From contig VJWM01000025.1 in the NCBI GenBank assembly GCA_010909165.1, forward strand, positions 2,728,001 to 2,792,000: DNA of 64,000 nt, in the 5' to 3' direction. This DNA is from Anthoceros angustus. Lineage: Eukaryota > Streptophyta > Anthocerotopsida > Anthocerotales > Anthocerotaceae. This document shows, piece after piece, positions 22,116-33,950 of the stretch. The notes below the pieces were generated by a model, which was given only the letters and a program-made list of their open reading frames with translations, had not been told where the DNA came from and ran no database searches. The position numbers were made by a program, and so were the translations under genes. Numbering within the stretch: the stretch's first letter is position 1; each line of letters starts with the position of its first letter.

Positions 22116-24075
22116 CTAGTCACGATACTTCATGGACTTGGTGTCAAAACCAGGCATATCAAACGAAGCTGCAAACTTCTCCACATCAGCCTTCAGCGCA
22201 GCGATTTCCTGGTTGTTCTCCAATCCTTTGTTGAAATCCTTCAGGAGTTTACCGTGCTCCTTCTGGATGGCCAACGTGATGTCAACAGCCCTGGAAAGAA
22301 ATACGCCGATCTGCTCAAAGTCAGCCTCCTTCAAACCTCTTGAGGTCATGGCAGGTGTGCCAATGCGCACCCCTCCTGGAGACAACGCACTGCTATCACC
22401 GAAAACTGCATTCTTGTTCAGTGTGATATGAGCCAGCTCACAAATTTTCTCCACCTTGTTCCCTGCAATTAGCATCTCATGCGTTAGCAGTAATCAGACA
22501 CTCCCCCTGGTTCATATTGCAGAGGACATATAAAGATAGCTTATCTGGTCCTGCACATGCTGCTAGTAAAGATGGTTCAAAAAGCAGCTCACCCGTGAGA
22601 CCAAGGGGCCTGAGGTCCCAAAGAATCAGATGATTCTCTGTTCCGTTGGTAACAAGCCTGTAACCCTTCTTGATAAGGGCATCAGCCAGAGCAACAGCAT
22701 TTGCACGAATCTGCTTCGCATAGGCCTTAAATCCAGGACTGGCAGCTTGCTTCAGGGCCACCGCTAGTGCCCCGATCTGGTGATTATGAGGGCCACCCTG
22801 GAGAGATGGGAAGACCGAGAAATTGATTTTGTCCTCATAATCATAAACAGCATCCGCAGCCTGCCCCTTCTTGGCTGGCTTCGGACCCTTCCTGAAGAAG
22901 ATCATGCCAGCCCTCGGTCCCCGGAGGCTTTTGTGTGTCGTGGTAGTCACCACGTCGCAGTACTCAAAAGGATTGGCAGCCTCCTGGCAAGATGAAGGAA
23001 CAATGATCAGAGAAGCCGCCAGTGGAAGAAAACACCATCGCAAACAGAGCTCAGAGGAACCTGGCTGTGGAAACCATAAGATGTCAGATGCGAAAGCTGA
23101 AACGGACATAGGTCAAGAAAAAGGACATACTTGAGCAGCGACAAGGCCACTGATGTGAGCCATATCACACATGAGCAGTGCTCCAACTTTGTCGGCAATA
23201 ACCTTGAACTTAGCATAGTCCCAGTCCCTCGGGTAGGCACTTCCTCCGCAAATGATGAGCTTGGGCCTGAAGTCCAAGACTTTCTCCTCCAGCTTCTCGA
23301 AGTCAATGTAGCCAGTTTCAGAGCTCACCTTGTAAGGCAGACTTTCGAAGTAGATGGAGGTGGCGGATATCTTCTTCCCCGTGGACGCGTAATAGCCGTG
23401 AGTCAGATGGCCGCCAGAAGGCAGATCCAGACCCATGATGCGGTCGTGCGGGTTCAACAAGGCGGTGTACACCGCGAAGTTGGCAGGGGAACCAGAGTAG
23501 GGCTGCACGTTCACCCCCCACCGCTCCGGATCCAGGCGGTAAGCCTCCAGAGCGCGCTTCCGGCACAGGTTCTCGATCTGGTCGATGAACTCGTTGCCCC
23601 CGTAGTAGCGAGCACCAGGCAGCCCCTCCGAGTACTTGTTGGTGAGTGTGGAGCCGAGAGCTTCGATCACAGCCTGCGAGGTGAAGTTTTCGGACGCGAT
23701 CAGCTCAATGCCCTTGTACTGCCGCACCTTTTCCTTCTCGATCAGATCAAAGATCTCCTCGTCCGCCTCCTGCAGCGGCGTTAGCCCCCACTCCTGAACC
23801 GACTCCATCACGTCCTCTGCACTGGAAGCAGTTCCCTCGAAGTGTTTCTGCGCCAAAGCCCCTAGTCTGCCCAGATGCCTCGCAGCAGAGCCCCGATCTG
23901 GAAAGCAACCTCTACTGAAGGCACACAGAAAGCGATCTACAGGCAAGCGGGGCTTTCGACTGAATAAAAATGCAGGGGCAGCAGAGACAGCCAAGGCTGC
24001 CACCTCGAGATCGCAGCGGCTGCCCGGAAAGGCAGCAGAAGAATGAGCGACGGGTGTGGCAGCCACGATCGCCAT
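22116..24075 (-). CDS. Serine hydroxymethyltransferase, plastid-targeted type
   Basis: Three minus-strand exons join in phase to 560 residues: 24075-23131, 22983-22593, 22462-22116. This PLP enzyme interconverts serine and glycine while loading or unloading one-carbon units on tetrahydrofolate. Residues 1 to about 90 are rich in Ala, Ser and Arg, like a transit peptide. Conserved parts include [61 protein letters not shown] and [13 protein letters not shown], with the PLP Lys near 333. [24 protein letters not shown] and the family-typical end FNKGL...MKYRD follow. The length and N-terminus fit the plastid isoform (SHM3-like) better than the cytosolic one; mitochondrial targeting cannot be excluded. 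All active-site regions look intact, and the gene stops less than 600 bases from the large repeat array. Confidence 0.93.
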
Positions 24076-24663
24076 AACCTCGACTCTGACTGCCTGCTGC
24101 CAACCCTTGTGCCTTTCTCTCTCTCCACATCGTCCCTCTCTCTCTCCCGTCCCTTCTTTACAATTTCAAGCAAAGTGGGGTTCTTTATTGAAAGGCAAGG
24201 ATGGGTGAGCCCATCTACCTACTCCGTAGACGACATCAAAGTAAGCTTCTGGGTACTTACATACACGGGAGTCTTTCCTAAATATATACTAAATAATATT
24301 TTAGGCTAAATTAATATTATTTATTTATTTTCATTAATTAATTCATGCTCATAGGAATCTCATATTAATAGTCACATATTTGAACAAGAAAGTGGAAACT
24401 TCAAAAAAATAAAGAGATGGAAACCATCTACCCAGATGGGGAACAACCATTAAAGGCCAAGGGCTGTGGTAGAGGCGGGGCGGGGCGGGGCGGGAGGGTA
24501 AGGGCTAGCCTCCCGAATGTCGATCCGAAACTACCAACCACCCCAAGTATGTCATGATCAGAAATAAGAAAAGGCCTATCTACGACAAGTGCCACTGATT
24601 CCACATCTCCCGCGCTCGTTGCCATCCTGTAAATAGAGTTGGCCAATGCCCTCCGCAGGGCGA
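24076..24663. other. SHMT promoter and the edge of the repeat array, with a G-rich tract
   Basis: This carries the SHMT 5' region, including a CT-rich tract at about 24115-24160. A strongly AT-rich block lies at about 24285-24400. Four or more runs of GGGG separated by single C bases lie around 24476-24496. The similarity to the repeated unit starts at about 24664 and is absent to the left, so the array border falls here. Confidence 0.6.
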
Positions 24664-25060
24664 TGGAGACCCACTGTCGAAAGAAAGCCACCACGGAGGA
24701 AAGAGGGAGACCCACCCCGTTTCGTCTACCGTGGTAGGCCTTAGCACAATCCTTAATGAGCTATCCGAAATTCGTTCCCATGACCCCGTGGTCTTGATGG
24801 CGGGGATGAAAGCATGGCCATCCTCCATAGGCATGTACTTGTATACTTTGGATGTCGAGCATCCTCGCCGCCCAACCTAAAGGTTGATGATGACGTGCTC
24901 ACAACACCTCTCGTAGGGTCCATTACGATGACCTCCGCAATAGAGATTTGATCCCCACAGTCGAAATAGACCCCTATGTGAAATGACACGTCATTGAGCG
25001 GGGGTGTATGGTCGCTCCCTATGCGGAAGAATTCCGCTCTCGCCATCGAGAACATGACGC
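24664..25060 (-). mobile_element. Ty3/gypsy-like gag 5' fragment of a cut-off unit
   Basis: Minus-strand sequence encodes pieces of the same gag N-region as 41,390-41,947 (MPMEDGHAFIP, SLRIVLRPTT, SSSTFRLGG). It is cut at 24,664, where single-copy DNA begins. It is the remnant of a unit whose gypsy part is missing to the left. Confidence 0.7.
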
Positions 25061-26280
25061 CATGACGGCATCATGCGGAAGCTCACGCCCTCCGGTGGGC
25101 GGTGAGCTAGGTAGGACCCAAAGGCGTCGGGGGCCCCACTGCGAGATGATAGAAGCAGGCAAAGGTGGACTAAGCCTAAAACCTCATCGTGGTAGAAAAA
25201 GAGGTCGGTGCGATTGAGCCTAGATGCAGCGAGCCAAAGGCAAGAGCCCGCTCCTTTCCCGAATAAGAGGAGGCGAGCATAAGCGGGCAGAATAGCGGAA
25301 TCCGAAGAAGGGCACTCTCCACCGCCTGAACGCTTCTTCTCGAGTGAGGCTGAAGGCGCCCATCCGCGGCGTGGAAAAGAGGCATGGCACCACGGCATCC
25401 AAAGATAAGGAATCTAGCCAACCTTGAAAACCTGCAGGAAGGCCCCTCCTCAACACCTAAGACGAGGGCCTCCAAAGATGGGGAATCCTGGATTAAGAAT
25501 CGAGAGGCCAAGACCCCCAAAGAGGGCCCACCTCCTAAGGAAGGTCAGTTGGTGCAGGCCTCAAGGCCCGAAACCAGCGCCCCAAAGGCGATAAGGTAGG
25601 GACGCTTGTCGCCTATCTAAACCTTCACGATACACTCAAAGTGTAAAGCATGATGTCTGCGCGCATAACTGTATGAAGGGACGGAAAGCGGAAAGCTTGA
25701 AAGAAGAAGACGATGGACAACTACGTGGCATATCTCGCAAAGTCGGAAAATGGTGCGAAGGCAAAGATCAGAAGCGGTTCATCGGAAGACGAAGGAGCAC
25801 AAGCTTGGATACATGGCGACATTGACCACATCCAAGGGTAAGGGAAGAAACCTATGGCGCCGAGAGAAGATAGCTCGGAGGAACAAGAGGACGTCTTGAC
25901 ACATGGAGTGCGGCGAGGAGGAAAGCTTCAGGATCCTCTTTTCAAACCTATGCCAAGATGACAAAGTCGTTTAAGCCATTGCCAACAAGAGCAACTATGG
26001 GAGCAACATCAAAGTCCGAAGTGGGCGATATGGAGAAACCCATGCGCAGACTATTAGAATTAGCCTAAAAGCGTTATGTTACAACTATGAACCGCTAAAG
26101 TAGTTTTGCATTTTCGATTCACGGTTAAATAACCGTCGCCTTTTGTATAAGATAGTTTCTTTCCATTAATCAATCAACCTTTTTCCTCACATACGCTTTG
26201 CTTCTCGTGTTCTCCGCTTGTGCTCTTGGTCACTTTGGCTCTCTCATGTTGATCCGCCATAGCTATTCTCTTAGCTTTTA

Positions 26281-26292
26281 TGGTATCGAGCC
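26281..26292 (+). promoter_or_regulatory. Copia primer-binding site (tRNA-Met type), one word short
   Basis: TGGTATCGAGCC matches the classic plant copia primer site TGGTATCAGAGCC with the CAG word reduced. The same shortened form occurs at 43226 and 62050. It marks the start of the internal region. Confidence 0.65.
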
Positions 26293-26699
26293 TATTTCGA
26301 GATTTGGGCGACTAGCATGGGTGCCACGCATCCGACACCACGATCTTGCCATCTTTAGATCAAGATGCCAAGGCCTTGATTTCTGCGACCGACACGACCT
26401 TGCCCGACCGTCCATGCATAGCTTATTTGGAGCAAATCCTTGTCTTGTTTGCGGATCTGGACAAGCGGGTGACCGTCAGCTGCGGAGTTGCCCAAAGGCT
26501 ACGCCACCAACCCATGACGCCTTCATCACCGTATACCAGGCGACAAGGAGCTTTTCTCATGAAAGCCCCAACTCCGGGCGTGCGCGAGGACTATCTGACA
26601 TCTCTCCACAAAGAGCTTTGATTGCGAGATGCGTCGTGTGTCGAGCATTTATCGAGAAGTTGTTGGACATCAAGGCCCTCCACTTGTTTTGTGAAGAGC

Positions 26700-29366
26700 G
26701 ATCTGAAGGACCTCATGCCCGCCAATCCTTCTCGTACTTGTCATCAAGCGCCTTGCACCATGTTGTAGCTCTCTCTTACATTTATGAGATAGTTGATTCG
26801 ATGATGAATTGGTCGTGGACATTTCATCCTCTTTTGAACCTACCTCTCTCATCTGCGTGGGACTTCTCCCCATAACCTTTTAGAATTAGAGAGACAGCAA
26901 CTACTTCAAGCCCACGATAGAGTTCTAAATCCACGAAATCATGCAGTTTCACCAAGTGTTCTGTAGTCCCCTCTTTGAAAATTGAGTTCGGGGACAAGGA
27001 TAGGTTTAATGGCATGACATTACAACATCGGGCCATGAGGCCACAAATCTTTGAGGAGAATGAGCTGTTGACCATTGTAGATGGCATGAACCCAAGGTGA
27101 CAACACTTAGAGCCAAGAAATCCTAGCACGGAGGCGTAAGGATAGGCGTGCTCGTTCTATACTCATTCTTTAGATAGAAATGTGATGCCACACACCATAG
27201 ATGCCAAAACCTCGGCGGATGTGTGGAAAGTTTTCCGATCTATATATCGGACAAGAGTTGGCGTCACGGTGCATGCATACGAGACTTCTTCAATTTGAGG
27301 ATGCGGGACAATGAGCGTTGAGGCTTATATCAACAAGTTTAGGACTCTTCGTGCTAATCTTGCCTATTGTGATCGATCTTGTGAAGTTCAAGCTATAAGT
27401 ATCTTGGCTTCACTTCCGAGAAAGTTATCACTTTGTTGGCGGTTAGAATGCCACAATACATCTTTGTTCAATACTACACCGGAAGAAGGTAACACTCGAG
27501 GAGGTAATTGGCGCCTTATATGAGGGCGCACAAGGAGTTTTCACAAACCAAAGGGCTCCACTTCCAACAACACAAGAGTATTGTTTACATCAAGAGGCCG
27601 GCTTAGGGTCGAGGTGAGGACGTGGTTCCTACTCGAACCCACAACGAGATGTAATCAACAAGAAGACTTTTGTGTGCAAGCGGTAAGATTCCAGCCATTA
27701 TGAGCGAGGCGCCGTGAAGAAGAAAGGAGGAGAGCCCAGGCGATCATCCTCCGAGCAACGTCACCATCGGCAAGGCTAAGCAGCCCACTATCCTGGCGTT
27801 TGTCGTCCACACAAGTACAATCGACACATGGTTTCTCGATTCGAGAGCCACAAGTCATATTTGCTTTCACAGTGCTTTTTCTTCTTTCACTCCTTCGATG
27901 CCAAGCAGTTTGTCTTATTAGGGGGGCGATAGTGGACTTTCTATCAAAGGTTAGTTATCATTTCACGACTCTTCAAGCCTTACACTCACAAAGGTTCTCT
28001 ATGTCCCTTCCATGACTAAGAACGATCTGTGAAGGACCTCATGCCCGCCAATCCTTCTCGTACTTGTCATCAAGCTTGCACCATGTTGTAGCTCTCTCTG
28101 CTTATGATGATAGTTCGATTCATGATGATGGTCGTGGACATTTCATCCCTTTTTGCCGAACCTACCTCTCATACTGCGTGGGACTTCTCCCCACGCAACC
28201 TTTTAGAATTAGAGAGACAGCAACTACTTCAAACTGTCCCTGATAGAGTTCTAAATTCTGAAATCATGTCTGGAGTTTCACCAAGTGTTCCTGTAGTCCC
28301 CTCTTTGAAAATTGAGTTCAGGGACAAGGATAGGTTTAATGGTACAGATTACAACATCTGGGCCATGAGACTGACCCAAATCTTTGAGGAGAATGAGCTG
28401 TTGACCATTGTAGATGGCACAGAACCCAAGGTGACAACACCTGTTAGAACAGCCGAAGAAATCCTAGCCTGGGAGCGTAAGGATAGGCGTTCGTTCTATA
28501 CTCATTCTGCCTTTAGATAGAAATGTGATGCCACACACCATAGATGCCAAAACCTTATGTGTGGAAAGTTTTCCGATCTATATATCAGACAAGAGTTCGG
28601 CGTCCGGTGCATGCGCATGAGACTTCTTCAATTTGAGGATGCGGGACAATGAGCCCTGAGGCTTATATCAACAAGTTTAGGACTCTTCGTGCTAATCTTG
28701 CCTATTGTGTACAAAGGTGATGTAAGTTCAAGCAAAGTATCTTGGCTTCACTTCCGAAAGTTATCGCACTTTGTTGGCGTTAGAATGCCACAATACATGC
28801 CTGCTGCCTACCACCGCCGTGCAATCAAGGTAACACTCGAGGAGGTAACGCGCCTTATATGAGGAGCGCAAGGAGTTTTCACAAACCAAAGGGCTCCACT
28901 TCCAACAACACAAGAGTATTGTTTACATCAAGAGGCCGAGGCGCTTCCGAGGTAGGTAGAGGACGTGGTTCCTACCGAACCCACAACGAGATGTAATCAA
29001 CAAGAAGACTTTTGTGTGCAATCGTGTAAGATTCTGCCATTATGAACGACTGTCAGGAAGAAGAAAGGAGGAGAGCCCAGCGATCATCCTCCGTAGCAAC
29101 GTCACCATCGCCAAGGCTAAGCAGCCCACTATCGGTTGTTTTGTCGTCCACACAAGTACTCGACACATGGTTTCTCGATCTGTGAGCCACAAGTCATATT
29201 TGCTTTCACAGCGTGTTTTTCTTCTTTCACTCCTTCTCGCCGATGCCAAGCTTTGTCTTATTAGGGGATATAGGACTTTCTATCAAAGGTTCAGTTCGTT
29301 ATCATTTCCCGACTCTTCAAGCCTTACACTCACAAAGGTTCTCTATGTCCCTTCCATGACTAAGAA
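26700..29366 (+). repeat. 1.33-kb direct duplication inside copia copy 1 (gag-protease)
   Basis: The segment 26,700-28,021 (from GATCTGAAGGACCTCATGCC to CCATGACTAAGAAC) is repeated at once as 28,022-29,366. The two halves differ by indels. Copy 2 of the element at 43.6-45.0 kb has the segment only once, so the duplication belongs to unit A. Confidence 0.85.
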
Positions 29367-29665
29367 CTGATGTCATCTCAAGTCACAGGAACATTACACG
29401 CCGAGTGTGTTTTGATCGGCAAGGGTGCTACGTTACAAACTCCAAGTTAGGGCATCATCTTTTCTCGTGCTCACCTTCTCACGATCGCCTCCACACGTCA
29501 AGGCGTGTTAGGTTCTACTCAATCGTTCATTCCACGGTACCTTCCACACAATTGTGGCAATCGCTGCCTTGGACATGTCAATTTCCAACTCGGTTCCCTT
29601 GTCAAAGGTGAGAGTTATCGTGAGCCCTTGAATTCCCTTTTGATAAGGCATACGAGTCCTGTCAA

Positions 29666-30600
29666 TTGAGTAAGGCACATTCACTGCCTTTTAAGGATAT
29701 GGCCCTTAGCCGTGCTGATGGCTTGCTTCATACTGTGCATAGCGACATATGTGGCCCCATGTCCACTAGCTCCTTTGGGGGGGCAGAATATTTCTTGACC
29801 TTCATCGACGAGTGGAGCAGATATTGTGTAGTTTTCTTTCTACGACACAAGAGTGAAGCCTTTGACTGCTTCAAGTCTTATGTTCGCTATGCTCAACGCC
29901 AGACTTCCTGTAAGGTGCGAATCTTGCGAACAGAATGGCGGTGAGTACACAATCACGCATTCGCATCCTTACCCAAGAAGGAATCCTTCATCGACGAGTG
30001 GAGGATATTGTGTAGTTTTCTTTCTACGACACAAGAGTGAAGCTTTTGAGCTTCAAGTCTTATGTTCGCTATGCTCAACGCCGACTTCGTAAGGTGCGAA
30101 TCTTGCGAGCACAATGGCGGTGAGTACCAATCACGCATTCGCATCCTTCCGCACCAAGAAGGAATCCTTCATCGTTGATTCCTTACACTCCAGGAATGCT
30201 TTCTCGGGCATAAAGAACTCTGAAGCCACTTTGGCTTCTCTCTTTCCGGACTCACCGTGGGTATTGGGCGAAGCTTTGATGGCCGTCAACTATGTAATCG
30301 GCTGCCGACAAAGGAGCTTGGCACCATGACCCCTTTTGAAAGATGGACGGGCAAGAAGCCCGAGTTCGACACCTATGAATTTTGGTGCTCGCTTATGCTC
30401 TCGTCCCTCCATTGCGTTCAAGCTTGATCCCAAGGCATCTCGGCATGTTTTGTTACTCGGAGGAGGTGAAGGGCTACAAGTTGTTTAACCTCACCCGTCG
30501 ACTCACTTTATCAAGGAGCGTGGTTTTCCACGAGTCGCTCTTCTTCCTCTTCTGCTTTGCTTCGGATGCGACTCTGTTTCTTCTTCCATCCATGGCATAG
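29666..30600 (+). pseudogene. Copia integrase remnant, copy 1
   Basis: Readable pieces are HTVHSDICGPMSTSSFGGAE, FLTFIDEWSRYCVVFFLRHK, SYVRYAQR and, after an internal duplication of about 185 bases (29,802-29,985 and 29,986-30,170), TPFERW and EEVKGYKLFN. They are the DDE integrase core and its C-terminal part. The catalytic region DNGGEYT is shifted by an indel (EWR in one frame). Confidence 0.75.
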
Positions 30601-31144
30601 AAGATACAATCTTGATAATTGAGGTTTCTTTGTGACGAGGATGCTTCTCCTTCTCGAAATAAGGAACCAATTTCAGATTATAATGATGGTGAAGATGAAA
30701 AGGCTTGACATGATGGACATTTCAACATCTCCACCACCAGAGGCCCTTGTGATGATAGTGAACTCGTATTCCCATGCACTCTTCGCCGAGCCTCGTTGTC
30801 ACCTCCATCGTAGAGCCCGAATCTGACTCGGTCCCTCCTCTCGTCGTTCCACTCGCATCCGTCGACCTATGCACAGTGGAAAGAGCCCCTTATTCGCATA
30901 TAGTCATGTGGAGTGATTTTCTAAACCAAGTGGTCACAAAGAGGCCACATTTACCCTCTTTATCGTTGTAGACTTGAGATTCGTACCCAAGGGAGTGATT
31001 TCGTGTCAAGACAACCAAAACATAGCCAATCCAACCAAACGGACACGTCAAACATCTAGCGATTCTGAGAACCTACCTAACAACACTCGGACACATGGCT
31101 ATCTTAGCCACGCGCGACCTGATGTCACCCGACAGCAGGTGACC

Positions 31145-31164
31145 GGTTGCTAACCTTAGCAACC
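31145..31164. repeat. Perfect inverted repeat GGTTGCTAA-cc-TTAGCAACC
   Basis: Nine-base arms with a two-base centre. The same place in unit B has GGTTGCTAACTTAGCAAC-type forms at about 46,649 and 48,428. The half-site CTTAGCAAC or GTTGCTAAG recurs many times in the gypsy half of the unit. Confidence 0.8.
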
Positions 31165-32299
31165 CCTCTATTCTAGCGGTCCACCTTGGGATCAGTCGGC
31201 TATTAATAGAAGGTGGGTCCCAGTCGGGATCAAGTGGATAAAGCTGATCTCTCTCTCTCTCTCTCTTATTCATCCACAAAGTTAGATCCACCAATCGGGA
31301 TTCATAACCCTTTCCCTCCCCCTCACTCTTGCAGCTTCTTGGACTTCCTTGCCTCGTCCCCTTTCAGCTCACCTTCCAGACGACCCTCCAGCTCTCACGG
31401 TCCCTTGGGGTGCCTCTCAGCCCTCCACACTCTCCAAGTTTCCCAGCTCTCTTCTCCTTGTTCTCACACCTCACGCCCATTCAATCCACTTCCTGACTCT
31501 CGGCTCCTCTCCAGTACAAGGTTCTCATCCAGACCTTACACCCTTCACCAACTCTCAAAATACTTGTTCATACCCAGCCATTCCATCTCATCCACTCACG
31601 GATCTTCAACCTCCACTCCACTCTCTTCTTGACCAACACAAACATCACTTACAGACTTCTCAGTCCTTCTTACCTCTCAAACAGCCAATCAGCAACTCTC
31701 CATGTCCAAGATTCTCCACTTCTCTCACGGTTCACTTTTCCCTCTTTTTCCAAACATGACCTCCAACACGAAAACTCAAACACAAGGTGAGTACTAGACT
31801 AAATGAAGGAATGAGGAAAGGGACAGCCTCCCGGCTTCACAACCCCTTCCTCTTGACCTTGGGACTCCCTCAAGGAGACCTCAAGGCTCCCTCCTTGCTT
31901 TCCACCACTCTTGCGGATCGGCCACAGATCTGGGCAACAGTAGTCTTCTTGGCTTCACAGCAGAGCGGTGCCTGACTTCTGACCTTGGATCTGGTACTCC
32001 CAAACCCCGTGCTCGCCCCAAACACCAAGACTTAGGCCAACATTGCTTACATTTCATCAAGAGTGCCTCTTATACCCAAGATCATTACAAAGCTTGCAAA
32101 ATACCAATCGGTCTTAGCCTACCAATCCTAGAGGCCTATCTATCAATTCATCCACTATGAGAGAGGATAAGATTTACCTATAACACATGGGCCTTTAGCT
32201 ATTTGAGGCCCTTACCCCTATTACCTCTCACAGGCCTCCTAGGCCGCCTAGCCCCATGTTCTCCTCTTGCTCTCCTCCCTCTTGGCTGGTTGGGCAATC

Positions 32300-33950
32300 T
32301 CTCCCATAAAATCTCTACCTCCTCAGCTGGACTCCTCTCTCTCTTGTGCTCGCCGCATAGCAGTACTCCTCCTCGGTGAGCTCTTGAATCTGGATGGGTC
32401 GGTGAGTTTCCTCCTTAAGAATCCAACCCATAGGTAGGATCCGATGCCGTCAAGGCATGGATCAAGTACCTCCATGTCCCCCATGCCCACAACAACATAA
32501 ACTTTCGAGACAATCTTCTCTCCGGCCAAGGAGAATCCGGGCACATGGTTATCTTGATAAGCATCCTCAATCTAATGCACCATTGGGAAGTTAGACTTCT
32601 TAGGCGGTGCTTACCGCTCCCCAGCTGTTGTCCTCCTCACGGTCTTTGCCCCTTTCTTGTTGTAGCTCTGGTCTTGGAGCTGTTGCTCCCTTAGCAGTGC
32701 AGGTGTGTTCCTTAGCGGCTTGCTTGCTTAGCAACCTCCTCGGTGTGCCAACTCGGCAATTCTTCCATAGGCTCGCATCTTCCACGGTGGCTCTCCTTGC
32801 AATCCACAGCCCTCTTGGCCTCTTTCCACCTTTCCTTGCCTCGTCCCTCTCCTTCTTGGCGCCCGGCTGTCCATGTTTCGCTGAACGCATCGAGATGACG
32901 TGCGGCTCCCCTATGGTGCTTTGTCGTCAGGCTGAACCATGAGGTTTCACGATCCTTGGTCTTGCAACTCTTCTCGGACCTTCCTTAATTCCTTCCATGC
33001 TACCTAGGCGTCCCTCAAGACCTCCTTCTCTGCTTCATTCCAGAGCTCCTTTGCTCTCCTGTTGTTCCCCCCTGCGCTGTAAACCTAACAAGAGAGGACC
33101 AGCTATCGGTCCTCCATCTCTAGTGCGTGCCATAGGTGAGACCGGCTCTTGCGGGTGATGTTAGGCCCCAAACCTTGGGATGGGTTCCCTCCTTCCTATG
33201 TCATGGCTCCCTGCGACCACTTAGGGGTATACTTGAGGTCACCCCTTGAGCAGTGTGACTTTCTCGGATCGGCTCGTGCCCAAGGTTGGGCGATTCCTCT
33301 GTTGACTGTGGCTTCCAGCCCGGGCTCTGCGGAGTCTTTTCTGGCCTTTCCTTTATCCTACATCCGGTGAGTTCCGTCGTGCTCTTGTGGCTCTAGGAGT
33401 GGTTGGAGTCCCCGTTGCTCGGCCCGACCTCTCTTGGTGTTGGGGTCTTAGCAACTCCGGTTGCTTTGTTGTGCATGGTGATGCCTTAAGCGCCACATTC
33501 CTCTTCATGGACACTTGGACTTCTCATCTTCACTCCCGGTGCCACGAGATGGCCTCTTCCTCGACTCCTCTTTGGGCTTCCTTCTTTCAAACACGGCCTC
33601 CGGGCATGGAAAATGAGACCATCTCTATCCCCTCGGCAACTTGGCATGGTCAAAATGTGGATTAAGAAGGAGATAGGTGAGGGGTGATGGTAGGGTCAAG
33701 TGGTCCCTCTCCTGCATCTTGTGTCATAGAACATCCTAGCCCAATCTATCTTGGACCCTCTCACCACCTCATAGAAAGACAAAATGGTGACAATGTGCTC
33801 TAGCTTCTTAGTGAGGCGCAGGATCCACTGGCTAATCCGGCCTCGGTCTAATTTGTTGGTGACCCAGCCATTCTCCACCCTAGACAATGTGGGAGCAATG
33901 GCGACTTGTGCCTCCTGCGACTTTTGGGAGATGGCTTCTGAAAGGATCAA
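32300..33950 (-). pseudogene. Extra ORF region downstream of gypsy integrase, unit A
   Basis: Minus-strand fragments read VENGWVTNKL, GRISQWILRLTKKLEHIV, SFYEVVRGSKIDWARMFYD, and further down a Lys/Glu/Arg-rich coil-like part (KKERDEARKGGKR) and LAGEKIVSKVYVVVGMGDME. The WARMFYD block resembles, from memory, the plant-transposon protein region of some gypsy elements. The order puts this ORF after integrase, in sense. The frames are broken; no function is assigned. Confidence 0.5.

Larger units (their letters stand above)
26040..30967 (+). mobile_element. Ty1/copia-like element, copy 1 (no RT), frames broken
   Basis: An LTR-like end with a TATA-like TATAAGATAG near 26,146 is followed by a primer-binding site at 26,281. 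Gag (two copies by duplication), zinc-knuckle region, protease (two copies) and integrase follow. The integrase includes HSDICGPMSTSSFGG and the C-terminal words TPFERWTGKKPEF and EEVKGYKLFN. Sequence similar to a copia post-integrase linker (RRSTRIRRPMHSGK in one frame) ends near 30,900. The reverse transcriptase and RNase H that should come next are absent. All frames are interrupted by small indels. Confidence 0.8.

Noticed and set aside
22477-23109. SHMT frame read through the intron at 22984-23130
   Set aside because: The read-through part ([17 protein letters not shown]) does not match the family; clear donor and acceptor sites remove it in phase.
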